From Anomaloglossus baeobatrachus (lineage: Eukaryota > Chordata > Amphibia > Anura > Aromobatidae), in NCBI RefSeq assembly GCF_048569485.1, contig NC_134354.1, positions 507,776,869 through 507,840,868 of the forward strand: 64,000 nt of DNA, given 5' to 3'. Below are positions 22,031-33,309 of the stretch, piece by piece (position 1 is the stretch's first letter; each line of letters begins with the position of its first letter). The position numbers and the translations under genes are program-made. Under the pieces are notes generated by a model, which did not search any database, had not been told where the DNA came from, and saw only the letters and a program-made list of their open reading frames with translations.

Positions 22031-22214
22031 AAGTTAGCAATTATTCCAATAAGATAATAATAATCATCATTTTCATATGTACACTGAAACAGAAACAGCT
22101 GTGTAGGAGGCTTAATATTGGGTGGGTAGCCAAACTCTGCTGCAAAGGTGAGGTTTTAGAATATAATTTCATGTTACAAGTTATACATTGTAGTAAGACA
22201 GAGCACAACCACAC

Positions 22215-23520
22215 ATAAGATAGTTATACTCTATCAGCAAGGTCTTTCCCAGGCAAATGTTACAAAGCAGACTAGGGTTTCAGGATGTGCTGCTCAAGCT
22301 CTTTTGAAGAAGCACCAAGAAATGGGAAATATTGAGGACACAGTAGGCCAAGGACACAGTACAGCAGCTGAAAGACTCATCCTGCTTAGTTCACTTCAAA
22401 ATCAGAGATCTGCAGTGCTATCAGGTCAGAACTGGTGGCAACCAGTGTGCCCCATCTACACTTATGAAATGTTTGTAGAAAGTGGTCTTCATTAAATAAC
22501 TGCAGCTAAAAATTCATACCTTCAACAGCAAGAACAAGTAATTCAACGAAGTGCAAACACATGGGATCTGGGGGTACAGAAAAAGCAACAGGTCCTCTGG
22601 ACTGGTAAGACAAAATTTTAAATACTTGGCTGAAACAGAAGGCAATTTGTTCATCGAGAGCTGAAGAATTATTTGAGGGAGATTTGAACAATAAGGAGTG
22701 CTTACAAACAACAGTGAAGCATGGTGGAGGTAACTTCTAAGTTTAGGGCTGCATTTTAGCAAAAAGAGTTAGAGATTTGGTCACAAATAATGGAAATCTG
22801 TCACCTTAGTATTGAGGATACAATTAAAGGCAAACTGTCACCATGGTAAAAATTATTTACCAGCAAATATAGGGTTAATATGCAAGTAAATACTGTTACA
22901 ATGCTCCCTGGCCACCTTACTGAAAGTGTGGTAAAACATGCTCTCAGAGTGCCAGAGACTGCATACAGCCGCCTCTTACAGTGCTATGAGTGGTGAATGT
23001 ACACGCACTATGCACGCTGCCATGACAGGAAGCCGTGGGCTCCCGGGAGGAAACAGGTTCACTTTCTCCCAGTAAACACACTTTCAGTGAGGCAGTCAGG
23101 TAGTGTTTTAATGCTATTTACCTATGGATAGACCCTATATGTGCAGTAAAATATTATATTTCAAGGTGGCAACTTCTTTTTAATGTTGTCCTCATAGCTG
23201 AGAAATGCAGGCTGATACATATCTAATATATAACCCCATCAGGGAGACATCTGATTGGCTACAAATTTATTCTGCTGTAAGACAAAAAACACAATTATAC
23301 AGCCAATGTCAATAGGAACTATCTTTACAGTAAAAACAAACAACGTCATAGAAGTGCCGATATGGCTCCCACAGAGCCACCACAGAGCCCTGATCTGAAA
23401 TTAATAAGTTTGTCTGGAATTACATAAAAAGAAACAAGGATTTGTGAAAGTGGTTAGTTTTTAAAGATGTCTGGAAAAACCTTCTTGCTGAGTTCCTTCA
23501 AAAACTGTGGATAAGTGTAA
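22215..23520 (+). pseudogene. Tc1 transposase remnant, interrupted by a MITE
   Basis: Recognisable Tc1/mariner transposase in changing frames. 'SGCAAQALLKKHQEMGNIED' is the DNA-binding HTH end, and 'TTVKHGGG' precedes the first catalytic region. After the MITE at 22828-23179 comes a PPQSPDL-like block (near 23385) and 'LAEFLQKLW'. Frameshifts and stops are frequent (for example the frame opened at 22304 ends at 22495), so it cannot make a transposase. Intact relatives are about 340 residues. The frame set agrees with the terminal repeats at 20681 and 25253. Confidence 0.8.
22828..23179. mobile_element. TTAA-flanked MITE (piggyBac-like)
   Basis: TTAA at 22824-22827 and 23180-23183 flanks diverged inverted ends (aggcaaactgtcacc and the complement of ggtggcaacttc). 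Subterminal inverted stretches around atatagggt lie at about 22868 and 23135. It splits the Tc1 transposase sequence. TTAA duplication is the signature of piggyBac-type insertion. Confidence 0.65.
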
Positions 23521-23523
23521 CTT

Positions 23524-24581
23524 AGGCTATGTGCCTACATTTCGTTTTCATGTGCAGAAAATCTGCACATAAAAATGCATGTTTTGGAAGGAAAAACACA
23601 GCTGAAAAAAGCCCACATTTTTATTGCGTTTGTGCATTTTTTTCACATGTTTTTTTCATGCTTTTTTCCCCGCATTTTTTAATCATGATGATCATGGGGA
23701 TTCAGGCACTGTACCCCCATGATCGCCTCTGGGTCATCAGCTGATCTTACAGATGGGACCCTGCTCTCACTGCCCAGAGTGGTGCCCGTGCTGCTCTCAG
23801 CAGTTTAGCTCCCTGCATGCTGTAATCAATACGATCCCAGTATTCAGGAGGCAGGGAGAGAAATCGCTTACCTTTTCCTGGTGATCGAGTCCCTGTAATA
23901 TGATTGCAGGGACCTGATCACTGCCATGGTAACCCTGGGTCATCATCATGATGACCCCGGGTTACTGAGGTACGGATTGCCTCACAGAGCAGAGCACCTA
24001 CATCAAAGGAGTTCCCTGCAACAAGGTCCCCGTGGTAAAGACCGTGAGATGAGAAAGTGTTTGCTGACACTGTCTATGTGGCCTAGGTGCATGGAGCCAC
24101 GGTGACATCACAAGGTAAACTGAGTTCATGCTGGCAGATATGCAGGAATCCCCGGTGATCCACCGTCATGAACTCGATTCACTTTGTGACTTCACTGGAG
24201 TTCCCTTCAGCAAGGTCCCACAGTAAAGACCGCGATATGAGGAAATGGCTGCAGGAAAATCCATTGACGTCAAAAAAGCAAATAAAAACGCACAAAAAAA
24301 GAAACGCGGGCATTACACATGCAATTTTTTCCTGCATTTTTCACTGACTCCATTGAAGTCAATTGGTGAAAAAAGCAGGAAAAATTGCAGAAACAATTGA
24401 CATGCTGCTTCTTTTTTTCAGCAACAAAAACTGCAAGGAAAAAAGAAACAACGTGGGCACAGCAAGTCAGGATTCTCATAGACTTTGCTGGGTTGCTTTT
24501 TCCTTGCCGTTATTGATTAAAATAAGCAAGGAAAGACACAAGAAAAAAACACAAAAAAAACAAACAACGTGTGCCTAAATG
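23524..24581. mobile_element. A/T-run MITE with aggctatgtgc end
   Basis: The left end, ttaggctatgtgcctac, and the near-right inverted stretch, aacgtgtgcctaaa, flank sequence rich in A and T runs and 'gcaaaaaa'-type words, with inner blocks repeated (ggtcccgtggtaaagaccg-like at about 24025 and 24220). The last bases of the right end are lost where the Harbinger-like MITE was inserted. No coding content. Confidence 0.55.
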
Positions 24582-25125
24582 GGGCTTTACATGCAGCGAT
24601 ATCGCTGGTGAAAGCACCTGCCCCCGTTGGTTGTGCGTCCTGGGCAAATCGCTGCTCATGGCGCACTATCGTTCGGACCCATCACATGGGACTTACCTGC
24701 CTAGCGACGTCGCTGTGTCCGGCAACTGCCTCCTTTCTAAGGGGGGCGGTTTGTGCGGCGTCACAGCAGCGTAACTAAGCGGCCGCCAATAGAAGCGGAG
24801 GGGCAGAGATGAGCGGGACATAACATCCCACCCAGGATCCTTCCGCATTGTCGGCGGCCGCAGGTAAGCTGCAGTTCGTCGTTCCCGAGGTGTCACATGT
24901 AGAGATGTGTGCTGCCTCGGGAACGACGAACAACCTGCGTCCTCTACAATCAACGATTTTTTGAAAAGGAACGACGTGTCAACGATGGACGATAAGGTGA
25001 GTATTTTCTATCGTAAACGGTCGTTTCTTGCTGTCACACGCAACAACGTCGCTAACGATGCCGGATGTACGTTACGGAATCAGTGACCCCGGAGATATAT
25101 TGTTAGATACGTCATTGCGTGTAGA
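24582..25125. mobile_element. Harbinger-like MITE, copy 1
   Basis: Shares its opening (ggctttacatgcagcgatatcgct-like), middle (caatagaagcggagggg, gagcgggac, catccc) and end (ggatgtacgtt, gcgtgta) with copies at 43562, 50624 and 53887. The right end is damaged at the junction with Tc1. Non-coding. Confidence 0.65.
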
Positions 25126-25253
25126 GTATTGATGCTGTTTTAATGCAAAGTGTAGTCACACCAAATATTGATTTGATTTAGATTTTTTTTTTGATCATTC
25201 TCTTTTTATAACTTTTTAGCTACATCTGGCTAAAACGTTTGCACAGTAATGTA

Positions 25254-27470
25254 AATGTATACTGTACAAATAACATTACTTCTACATAGATTTATCCTTA
25301 TGTGTAGCTGTAAATACGTCACAATTTCCTTTGATCTGCTTTTGCCATCCTGCAATCACAACAATATTCAGTATAGCGGCTCTACTAGCTGGCCACTTTG
25401 AAACCTGTGTACAAAAATATATCATTTTTATGAGACAATAATCTCCTCAGAGTAACTTATCCAAGTCATAAACAACCCCATCACATCCACTTTGTTTCAA
25501 ATTGCTATTCAAGTCATCATCCTAAAAATACCACATATTTTATCCCTGTGTATTAGGCCTCCTTAGGTATCACTCGTATACAGAGATTGTCCAGAAACAT
25601 TTATAGATTTTAACGTGCCATATCCTCCAAATATAAACCACTACTGATAAAACATTGGATCATATGTAGAATGATTATCTACTGTTGCAATCTAAGTATA
25701 GCCTCATCTATAATTCAAGCTCTCTGCTTCTACTCAGATGTTAAAGACAAGAATGACATTTTTCTAGCCAGTGAATTAATTAACACTTTCTGGTTTTTTT
25801 TTGCTAATCAAATCCAAAGTCTTGCTTCTGTATTATTACCTTTAAAATGTGTTCATATTCATGAAAGTATATGTTGTGCTCAATACTGATCTGTTGGATA
25901 TAAGTGGTGTCTCATCTGATGAGCGCATAGAACAAATCTGCAAGTGATGACCTTGTGGATATAAATCTTTATCTATAGCTGTCTATCTATTTATCTGTCT
26001 GAAATGAAAAAATGGGGATAAAGCAGCACAAAGTGTGATTGCAAGCCGCAGCGTCTGGACCACTAAATTATAAAATACAAGCAATGAAGAATGACAGAAT
26101 TTCCATTCTCCAAGTGAAAAGTTGTATTTATTCCAAGCACATGTACCTACCATTTCGGGTCTCTAGTATAGATCTTGTCCTCACCGCTAGCCTTTTTATG
26201 TCAGTACGATTTTGCCAATGTCACATTTTGTATTTTTAAGGATGGATTAAAAGTTAATTTTTTTACATATCTTTTCCTTGGAGTCCGGGCTGGATCCTTT
26301 TTCTCCTTTTTCTGCTTCTCATAAAAAAATGGAGAAATCCTGCCACCCACCCCAAGAAGTGTTCTGTTGATTGCTGGTTGCATGTGGGTGGAAACCCAAA
26401 CTGCACATCTAGTGTATTCCATTGTGGTTCAGGTCAAGTCTGAGTCCCAAACTGAACTTTGTCTAAAGTTTGGCTGAACCTGCCAAACCAAACTTCAACG
26501 GGTTCACTCATCTCTATTTACGATGATATTTCCAACACATACACACACACAATACACATATATTTTTTAGGATAACATGATCCTGAGATGATCTATAGTG
26601 GTAGATAATTTTAAAGTTATGAAGAGATGTGATTCTTCCTAAACTGACCAGTTTAATCACACTGAGTTGAAACTAGTATCTTCTATGAATCAACCAACCT
26701 AATATTTGATCACAAATGATAATCCTGATGTGCGCATTTGATCACGAGCAGGACAGTGAGTTGTATAGATTGATTACATTGAGAACACTGTCTCGATGCT
26801 GGGTGAATGTATCATGCTGCTGCTCGATGCTGGGTGAATGTATCATGCTGCTGCTCTTAAACTCAGTGCGAATGGCCACATCAACCAGTAATTTTATTAG
26901 TAATTATACAGAAAAGATGTCCAGTCTCTATGCTATGTAGGTTTTACGTTGCTAATGCAAGTGGTCAAGGTTTTGTTACCTGATCATCCTATGCTGATAG
27001 TCTCTATCGTTTAAGTACAGAGTCTATACACAGAGACAAGTTAACCAACAAGCATCTCGTAGTAACATAATTGCTTTGTATTACACAGTATATGTATATA
27101 TCTGTATAATATATAATAAACTCTGTTCAAACTTGGCTTCTCCTGTTTTATATTGTAAGTATAAAAGTATATGCAAACGCTTTACATCTGGGTACAAAAT
27201 ACTAATTAACCCCTGCTCTTCTGAACACTAACTATACATTAACTTCCCTTACTATACATGTGTGCTTACTACCAACCTACCGGAAAAAATGAAGGCACCA
27301 ATTGCACCAACCGGAGACTAGTAGTCCTTAGTAAAAGAGTCCCTTGGTTAGACACATATAATATATATACATTAGGGATATTTTCGATGGTCAAATTTGC
27401 CGCTAATCTGAACCCAGTTTGGTAGCATTTTGCTTAAAATTTACATAACCTAAGAAAGAAGAGTGGCTAA
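25254..27470. other. No gene seen; fragment of a hAT-like end at 26430-26515
   Basis: AT-rich, mainly unique sequence. At 26430-26515 an inverted hAT-like end is visible (caacgggttcactcatctcta, complement of tagagatgagtgaaccc). A tandem duplication of about 30 bp (ctcgatgctgggtgaatgta) lies at 26791-26850. Near 26150-26185 the complement reads 'gagacccgaaat', weakly PLE-like. Confidence 0.45.
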
Positions 27471-28305
27471 AGCTGGTGTCACACTAAACGACAGCGACAA
27501 CGACGTCGCTGTTACGTCACCATTTTCGGTGACGTAACAGCGACCTTGTAAGTCGCTGTTATGATCGCTGCTTAGCTGTCAAACACAGCAGAAGCAGCGA
27601 TCATAAGGTCGCTGTGCTACATGTTCAGAGAGCAGGGAGCCGCGCTTAGCGCTGGCTCCTTGCTCTCCTGCAGCACACATCGGGTTAATTAACCCGATGT
27701 GTGCTGCAGCTACATGTCACAGATCAGAGAGCAGGGAGCCGCGCTTAGCGCTGGCTCCTTGCTCTCCTGCAGCACACATCGGGTTAATTAACCCGATGTG
27801 TGCTGCAGCTACATGTCACAGTGCAGAGAGCAGGGAGCCGCGCGCACTGCTTAGCGCTGGCTCCTTGCTCTCCTTGCTACAGTATACATCGGGTTAATTA
27901 CCCGATGCATACTGCAGCCACATGTCACAGTGCAGGAGCCGGCGCTGGCAGCAAGAGCGGAGGCTGGTAACCAGCGTAAACATCGGGTAACCAGGGAAAG
28001 GTCTTCCCTTGGTTACCCGATGTTTACGCTGGTTACAGCTTACCGCAGCTGCCAGTGCCGGCACCTGATCGCTTCATTTCGTCGCTCTCTCGCTGTCACA
28101 CACAGCGATGTGTGTGTCACAGCGGGAGAGTGACGACCAAAAAATGAAGCTGGACATTCAGCAACGACCGGCGACCTCACAGCAGGGGCCAGGTCGTTGC
28201 TGGATGTCACACACAGCGACAGCGACGGGACGTCGCTGCAACGTCACAGAAAATGGTGACGTAGCAGCGACGTCGTTGTCGTCGTCGTTATGTGTGACAC
28301 CAGCT
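27471..28305. mobile_element. Non-autonomous TAA-flanked transposon rich in hairpins
   Basis: Terminal inverted repeats AGCTGGTGTCACAC (27471) and GTGTGACACCAGCT (ending 28305) are flanked by TAA on both sides (27468-27470 and 28306-28308), the PIF/Harbinger duplication size. The subterminal parts are rich in cagcgac/gtcgctg. The interior has three ~99-bp tandem units from 27626, each with a perfect palindrome around cgggttaattaacccg. A further hairpin at 27965-28035 has a catcgggtaacc / ggttacccgatg stem. No protein coding. Confidence 0.85.
27626..27930. repeat. Three ~99-bp tandem units each carrying a long palindrome
   Basis: Units start at 27626, 27725 and 27824. Each has an inverted ggagccgcgcttagcgctggctcc and then a ~38-bp palindrome of the type cagcacacatcggg-ttaatt-a. 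The first two units are almost identical; the third has diverged. Confidence 0.9.
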
Positions 28306-29944
28306 TAAGATTCTGCTTCCAACTAAGCAGACAGTAGGTGGTTGGCAATATATTCCAAACAACCAGACTGTTTTCCAAGACTCACAACTGTACTGTCAAT
28401 GGTATATGTTTAGAAAAAGACAAATGAAATGTACAGAATATACAGATATACTATGCACCAGACAAGAATACATTTGTGATCTGTTTAGAGTTTCATTCTG
28501 TAAAATGTATTACTTAAATGCATAATTGCATTCTTGGTGTCTTAGAGGGATATATCGGCATATTTAAGCATTAAACCATTCAGAGTTTCAGAGGAGATTT
28601 TAAGGGTCTCCCATCACTCTAGCTGCCTATAAGTTCTCTAAAAGAGTGTAAATAGAATGTGACCTCTCAATCAACTGGAGCGATACAGGAGGAGCTGGCC
28701 AGGAGATTTTTCAGACTACTCAGGTCTATTCCTATAGTCTCTGACTGAAATTCAAACTAAGTTTTCTCTGAACTACCAGAGCACTTCAGAGAAATACATG
28801 CAGTCAGGCTTTGATTCATGATGTCCATGGATTAGACAGCATGAACTGACTTACAGATTCCTTTTAATATCCACAGTGGTCTTTGGGGTAGACAACGGGG
28901 TTGTTCCTGTTTTAATATTTCACAAAATCCAAGCCTTTGTCAAGATTGTGTTTAGCCCAGGTATCCGTTTAAGTATTTTTGGTTGATTATTGGAACAAAT
29001 ACTTTATTACTGGTGTTTTCGGAAATGCTGATGTTAGCTGGTGAAGGGGATAATGGTAAGACTAATGTTAGTCTAGATTTGTGAAAAGTTAATGGCATAT
29101 TGCTGGCTGTCTAGAGTTAATAGGAAGTTACTGTTTCAATGTTTGTGTCGACCTCGTTAGCCTTTTCCAGTTTTATCTCTCAGGCAGAATACGTGCAACT
29201 TCTGTATTAAATTTATCATAAAGCTGGCCTTTAATAGCTACACAGATGACTTTATGGTTGGAAAAGGCACTGTATGAAGACTTTTTCTTAGCAGTGTACT
29301 AGAGTATTATTTTAGACGAGTATTGTCAAATGCCCTGCTTGTTCCATAAACACCCAAAGCACATGTGCTTCAACTTTCCAGATGCCACCTACGTAGGAAT
29401 GCCAATTCCCCAAGCCAATGGAATTTAAATCTTCTTTCAAGGCTACAATATAGACTTTGGTCCTAATCCATCAAAGGAATTACACCTGAATTTTAACATA
29501 AATTGCAGTGAATAGATGCAAAATTTTTCCACAAATTGTTAAAAGCTGAGGAAGGACAGAGGTGGCCACAGCTGATCTAATTCATGATGAGCTCTGGTGT
29601 ACATTACTCCAGAAATCTTACTCCAGTCTATGACTGAAGTAAGATTTGTGGCCACACGCATGGAGAAACATACCACTTTTCGAACATGTCTGATTTATTA
29701 AGAGTCATGCGCCTCTTAATGAATTCGGAGCATCTAATTTCAACACGCTCCCCTTATCAAGACCAGCATTGAACATGCAAGTTTTGATTAATCAAGCCTA
29801 TATTTTAAATTATTAGCATAATAATTATTAGCATAATTCAATGTATTTACTGTGAGTTTGGGAATCAATATGGCATAAACTCTTTAAAATACTAATGAAT
29901 ATGATGCATCTTAAGAGAGGCTTGCCACTCAGTGTGCCTCACCT
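28306..29944. other. No gene seen
   Basis: About 1.6 kb of apparently unique AT-rich sequence. No coding motif, terminal repeats or microsatellites recognised. Confidence 0.5.
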
Positions 29945-31170
29945 TATTATTATTATTATTTATTATTATAGCGCCATTTATTCCATGGCGCTTTACAAGT
30001 GAAAGAGGGTATACGTACAACAATCATTAACAGTACAAAACAGACTGGTATAGGAAGAGAGAGGACCCTGCCCGCGAGGGCTCACAGTCTACAGGGAATG
30101 GGTGATGGTACAATAGGTGAGGACAGAGCTGGTTGCGCAGTGCTGTACTAGACTGAGAGCTATTGTAGGTTGTAGGCTTGTTGGAAGAGGTGGGTCTTGA
30201 GGTTCCTCTTGAAGCTTTCCTTGGTAGGGGAGAGTCTGATAAGCTGAGGTAGAGCTTTCCAGAGTATGGGGGAGGTACGGGAGAAATCTTGTATGTGATT
30301 GTGGGAAGAGGAGATAAGAGAGGAGTAGAGAAGGAGATCTTGTGAGGATCTGAGGTTGCGTGCAGGTAGGTACCGGGAGATTAGGTCACAGATGTAAGGA
30401 GGAGACAGGTTGTGGATGGCTTTGTATGTCATGGTTAATGTTTTGAACTGGAGTCGTTGGGCGATGGGAAGCCAGTGAAGGGATTGGCAGAGTGGCAAGG
30501 CTGGGGAATAGCGGGGGGAGAGGTGGATTAAGCGGGCCGCAGAGTTTAGGATAGATTGGAGCGGTGCAAGAGTGTTGGAAGGGAGGCCAGAGAGCAGGAG
30601 GTTGCAGTAGTCGAGGAGGGAGATGATGAGGAAATGCATTAATGTTTTTGCTGATTCTTGGTTAAGGAAAGCACGGATCCAGGAGATATTTTTGAGTTGT
30701 AGTCTGCATGAGGTGAAGAGGGCTTGGATGTATGGCTTGAAGGATAGAGCAGAGTAGAGGGTTACTCCAAGGCTCCAACGAGCTTGTGAGACTGGGGAGA
30801 ATGAGCAACCATCAAATTTGATGGAAAGGCTTGTTGGAGGAGATGAGTGAGGAGGAAAGACAATGAACTCTGTGTTGTCCATGTTAAGCTTTACGAATCG
30901 CGCAGAGAAGAAGGATGAAATAGCAGACAGACATTGTGGAATTTTGGTTAGTAGAGAGGTAATGTCAGGTCCAGAGACGTAGATCTGTGTGTCATCGGCA
31001 TAGAGATGATACTGAAAGCCGTAGGACTCTATGAGCTTTCCCAGGCCAAAGGTGCAGATGGAGAACATCAGGGGTCCAAGAACTGAGCCTTGGGGGACAC
31101 CAACAGATAGGGGGCGAGATGAGGAAGTGGTGTGAAAATGGGAGACGCTGAAAGTTCGTTCGGTTAGGTA
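29945..31170 (-). mobile_element. L2-type LINE, 5' truncated, 3' end
   Basis: The 3' part of a non-LTR element on the minus strand. The RT C-terminus is followed by a short 3' UTR (gtaaagcgccatggaataa-like) and a TTATTA-type microsatellite tail at 29945-29970. The tail matches that of L2-mobilised SINEs in this window. It is truncated upstream near 31170 in the RT domain, the common fate of LINE copies. Confidence 0.85.
30160..31168 (-). CDS. Partial L2/CR1-type reverse transcriptase frame
   Basis: An uninterrupted minus-strand frame of about 336 codons, including codons upstream of the first Met at 31068. It begins inside the RT domain. '[15 protein letters not shown]' is RT block 4 and '[11 protein letters not shown]' holds the catalytic ADD near 31000. 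The family's conserved C-terminal stretch follows ('[14 protein letters not shown]', '[13 protein letters not shown]', '[12 protein letters not shown]'). No endonuclease domain is present because the copy is 5' truncated, so it cannot act alone. The absence of stops over about 1 kb implies a fairly recent insertion. The L2 assignment rests on these motifs and on the tail type. Confidence 0.85.
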
Positions 31171-31459
31171 TTAAATCTTACTCTATTGATGACATCATAC
31201 CCCATTTTGCCTGTCCCACCCCAACTCTACCAAAATGGGCAAACTCTGATGTGGAATGCGAAAAGTCACAACATTTTCATGTAAATTCGAGTAAGTCGTT
31301 GTGCAACTTCAAGTGATTTATGCCAGATTTCTACTTAGCCAAAAAGTAAAGCTTTTATCTTCTCATACAGACTTCATTTAATTTATGCCTTTGTGTACTT
31401 AGTCTATTTATTTCATGCCATTGATATGTTCTAGTCAAACTTTAGTAGATGAAGAAAAA

Positions 31460-31930
31460 TATACCTATTATTAAAATTTACATTTTATTGATATACATTA
31501 AAAGCTTAACTCAAAACAAAAAAACAAAATAAATTCACAAAGTGAAGGTTGCTGAAATATTCTGAGTTTCTTAATCAATTTTCATGAGATCATACCATTC
31601 TGATCCCTGGAGGCTACTACACCTAAGGAGGCATTTATGCCATATTGTTAAATCTCCCGATGAACTCCGTCCATTAATGGGATGGAGAGAAACGCGTTGA
31701 GATCCTTTGATATGAATCTATACAATGTCTCAAGGCACCTGTCAGAGAGAACAGATAAGTGCTAATTCATTTTTAAACCCTATTGCTCATATTGAATAAA
31801 GATCCCTGTGATTGGTGATAGGGAACATAGGGCATACAAGGGTAAGCCGCCGAGGAATGGGGGCAACGAAAAAATAAGGATGTACTCCATTGCGAGGTAG
31901 GAGCAAGTGGATTGAGGGACAGTTTAGTGG

Positions 31931-31988
<58 letters not shown>

Positions 31989-32048
31989 CTATTATATCTT
32001 GGAGACATAAAGCTCCTATTCTGTGTGAGGTAATTTTGTACATCGCTA

Positions 32049-32085
<37 letters not shown>

Positions 32086-32569
32086 TTAAACTGCATTAAG
32101 ACATTAAGTGTCTGATTGCTTTTAATATAGTTTTTTCATGAGGCCCCCTGACCACAATTGAGGAGGGAAAGGAAGTGTGAGGAAAAGGCGGAGCCGCCGA
32201 GGAAAGGGGGGCATCGGTTAAGTAAGTATGTACTCCATTGGTAGACAGGAGTACATTCCAAAAAGGTAAGAATAAGGAAAGGTTAATAAACCCCCCTGTT
32301 TTCCCCCCTTTTTCTGTGTTGTGTCAATTGTCTAAGGTATTTGAATAATAAGCTTATATACCCCTCACCTCTCTAGTGTCTCATGGAAATTGATTAAGAA
32401 ACTAATGATATTTCAGCAACCTTCACTTTGGGAATTTATTATTGTTTTTTTCTTTTGAGTTAAGCTTTTAATGTATATTAATAAAATGTAAATTTTAATA
32501 ATAGGTATATTCTGTTACAACGTTATATTTTGTATACCCAATCAAAAAAAAAATTTTCCTCTTTAAAAA
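31460..32569 (+). mobile_element. Short Penelope-like element with hammerhead and 14-bp duplication
   Basis: Bounded by the direct repeat tagatgaagaaaaa at 31446-31459 and 32570-32583. Inverted arms lie at about 31460-31600 and 32380-32511 (tattaaaatttacatttta and complement), and a ~58-bp non-palindromic tail follows the right arm. A hammerhead-like motif lies at 31651-31704. Two related modules, gccgccgagga...ggggg...actccatt, lie at about 31847 and 32196, similar to a module in the large PLE arms (37567 and 42483). The (TA)n tracts are at 31932-31983 and 32047-32083. It has no RT. Confidence 0.75.
31651..31704 (+). ncRNA. Hammerhead ribozyme motif, slightly decayed
   Basis: Stem I strands aatctc (31651-31656) and gagat (31699-31703) pair. 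The core reads CCGATGA (31657-31663) against the consensus CTGATGA. Stem II is CTCCGTCC with GGGATGGAG around ATTAAT. GAAA is at 31689-31692, followed by CGCG and a GTT cleavage triplet. The one core change probably lowers or abolishes activity. Confidence 0.7.
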
Positions 32570-32929
32570 TAGATGAAGAAAAAAAAGTATAAAAGTTTGA
32601 CCTAGGAGAGAAATCATACAGTTCCTTTTTTCACAATTTGTTTTATTCATGAAACGGACAAGCAATGGTTTTCCCAGAGCACATTAAAATGTAATGTGTT
32701 TGTTATGCAGGTGTAAAATATTTCAACATGATTTTGTTGTTTAAGTTTTATGATTTTTAGTGGGTTCAAAACATTAGTTCTGAAGGTGTATGCATGTAGA
32801 AACATTCTAATGGGACAATAATCTCAATTTTTCATAAATTTATTGATATAATGATTGCATATGATAATTCCAGTTTTTATCCATTTCGATGTAACAATGC
32901 TACCATCCTTGAGACTTGTACTAAGCACC

Positions 32930-32932
32930 ATG

Positions 32933-32970
<38 letters not shown>

Positions 32971-32972
32971 TT
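32930..32972. repeat. (AAT)n microsatellite
   Basis: About 13 uninterrupted ATA/AAT units, in otherwise unremarkable sequence between two PLE-derived palindromes. Confidence 0.95.
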
Positions 32973-33309
32973 AATAAAAATGTATGCCAGCTTACTGGTG
33001 TCTTTGTAGATTTGTGAAACACTTGAAAAAGTCCTATGCATAGGAATCTGCAGGGAAGCAGGGTGGGAGCCAGCCACTCAATTCAGAACATGGAAAAAAA
33101 TCTTTAAATTCCAGCGGAAAAAGAGACTTATCTTCAAGTAAATATATACATTTTTATTCTATATTAATGTTTTAAAAATATTTTCAGTATTTCACAATAC
33201 CACTTGATGAAGGCGCAAGGCTGAAACGTGTAGTCCGGTGTAAATAGCACTCCATCATCATTTTTTTGCCTCTTATTGTGGAATACTGAAAAATATTTTT
33301 AAACATTAA

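Larger units (their letters stand above)
20681..25253 (+). mobile_element. Old Tc1 transposon broken by four later insertions
   Basis: The left terminal repeat starts at 20681 (tacagaactgtacataagtt) and runs about 200 bp. The right end finishes at 25253 (aaacgtttgcacagtaatgta). Transposase pieces lie at 22215-22827 and 23184-23520, and the 3' coding end resumes at 25128 (attgatgctgtttt, then gtcacaccaaatattgattt). These parts are collinear with a typical Tc1 of about 1.6 kb. The intervening blocks are a 1.1-kb repeat (20898-22030), a TTAA MITE (22828-23179), an A/T-rich MITE (23524-24581) and a Harbinger-like MITE (24582-25125). Confidence 0.8.

Noticed and set aside
27626-27930. CRISPR-like regular repeats
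   Set aside because: Units are ~99-bp tandem copies without unique spacers, inside a eukaryotic transposon; not a CRISPR array.
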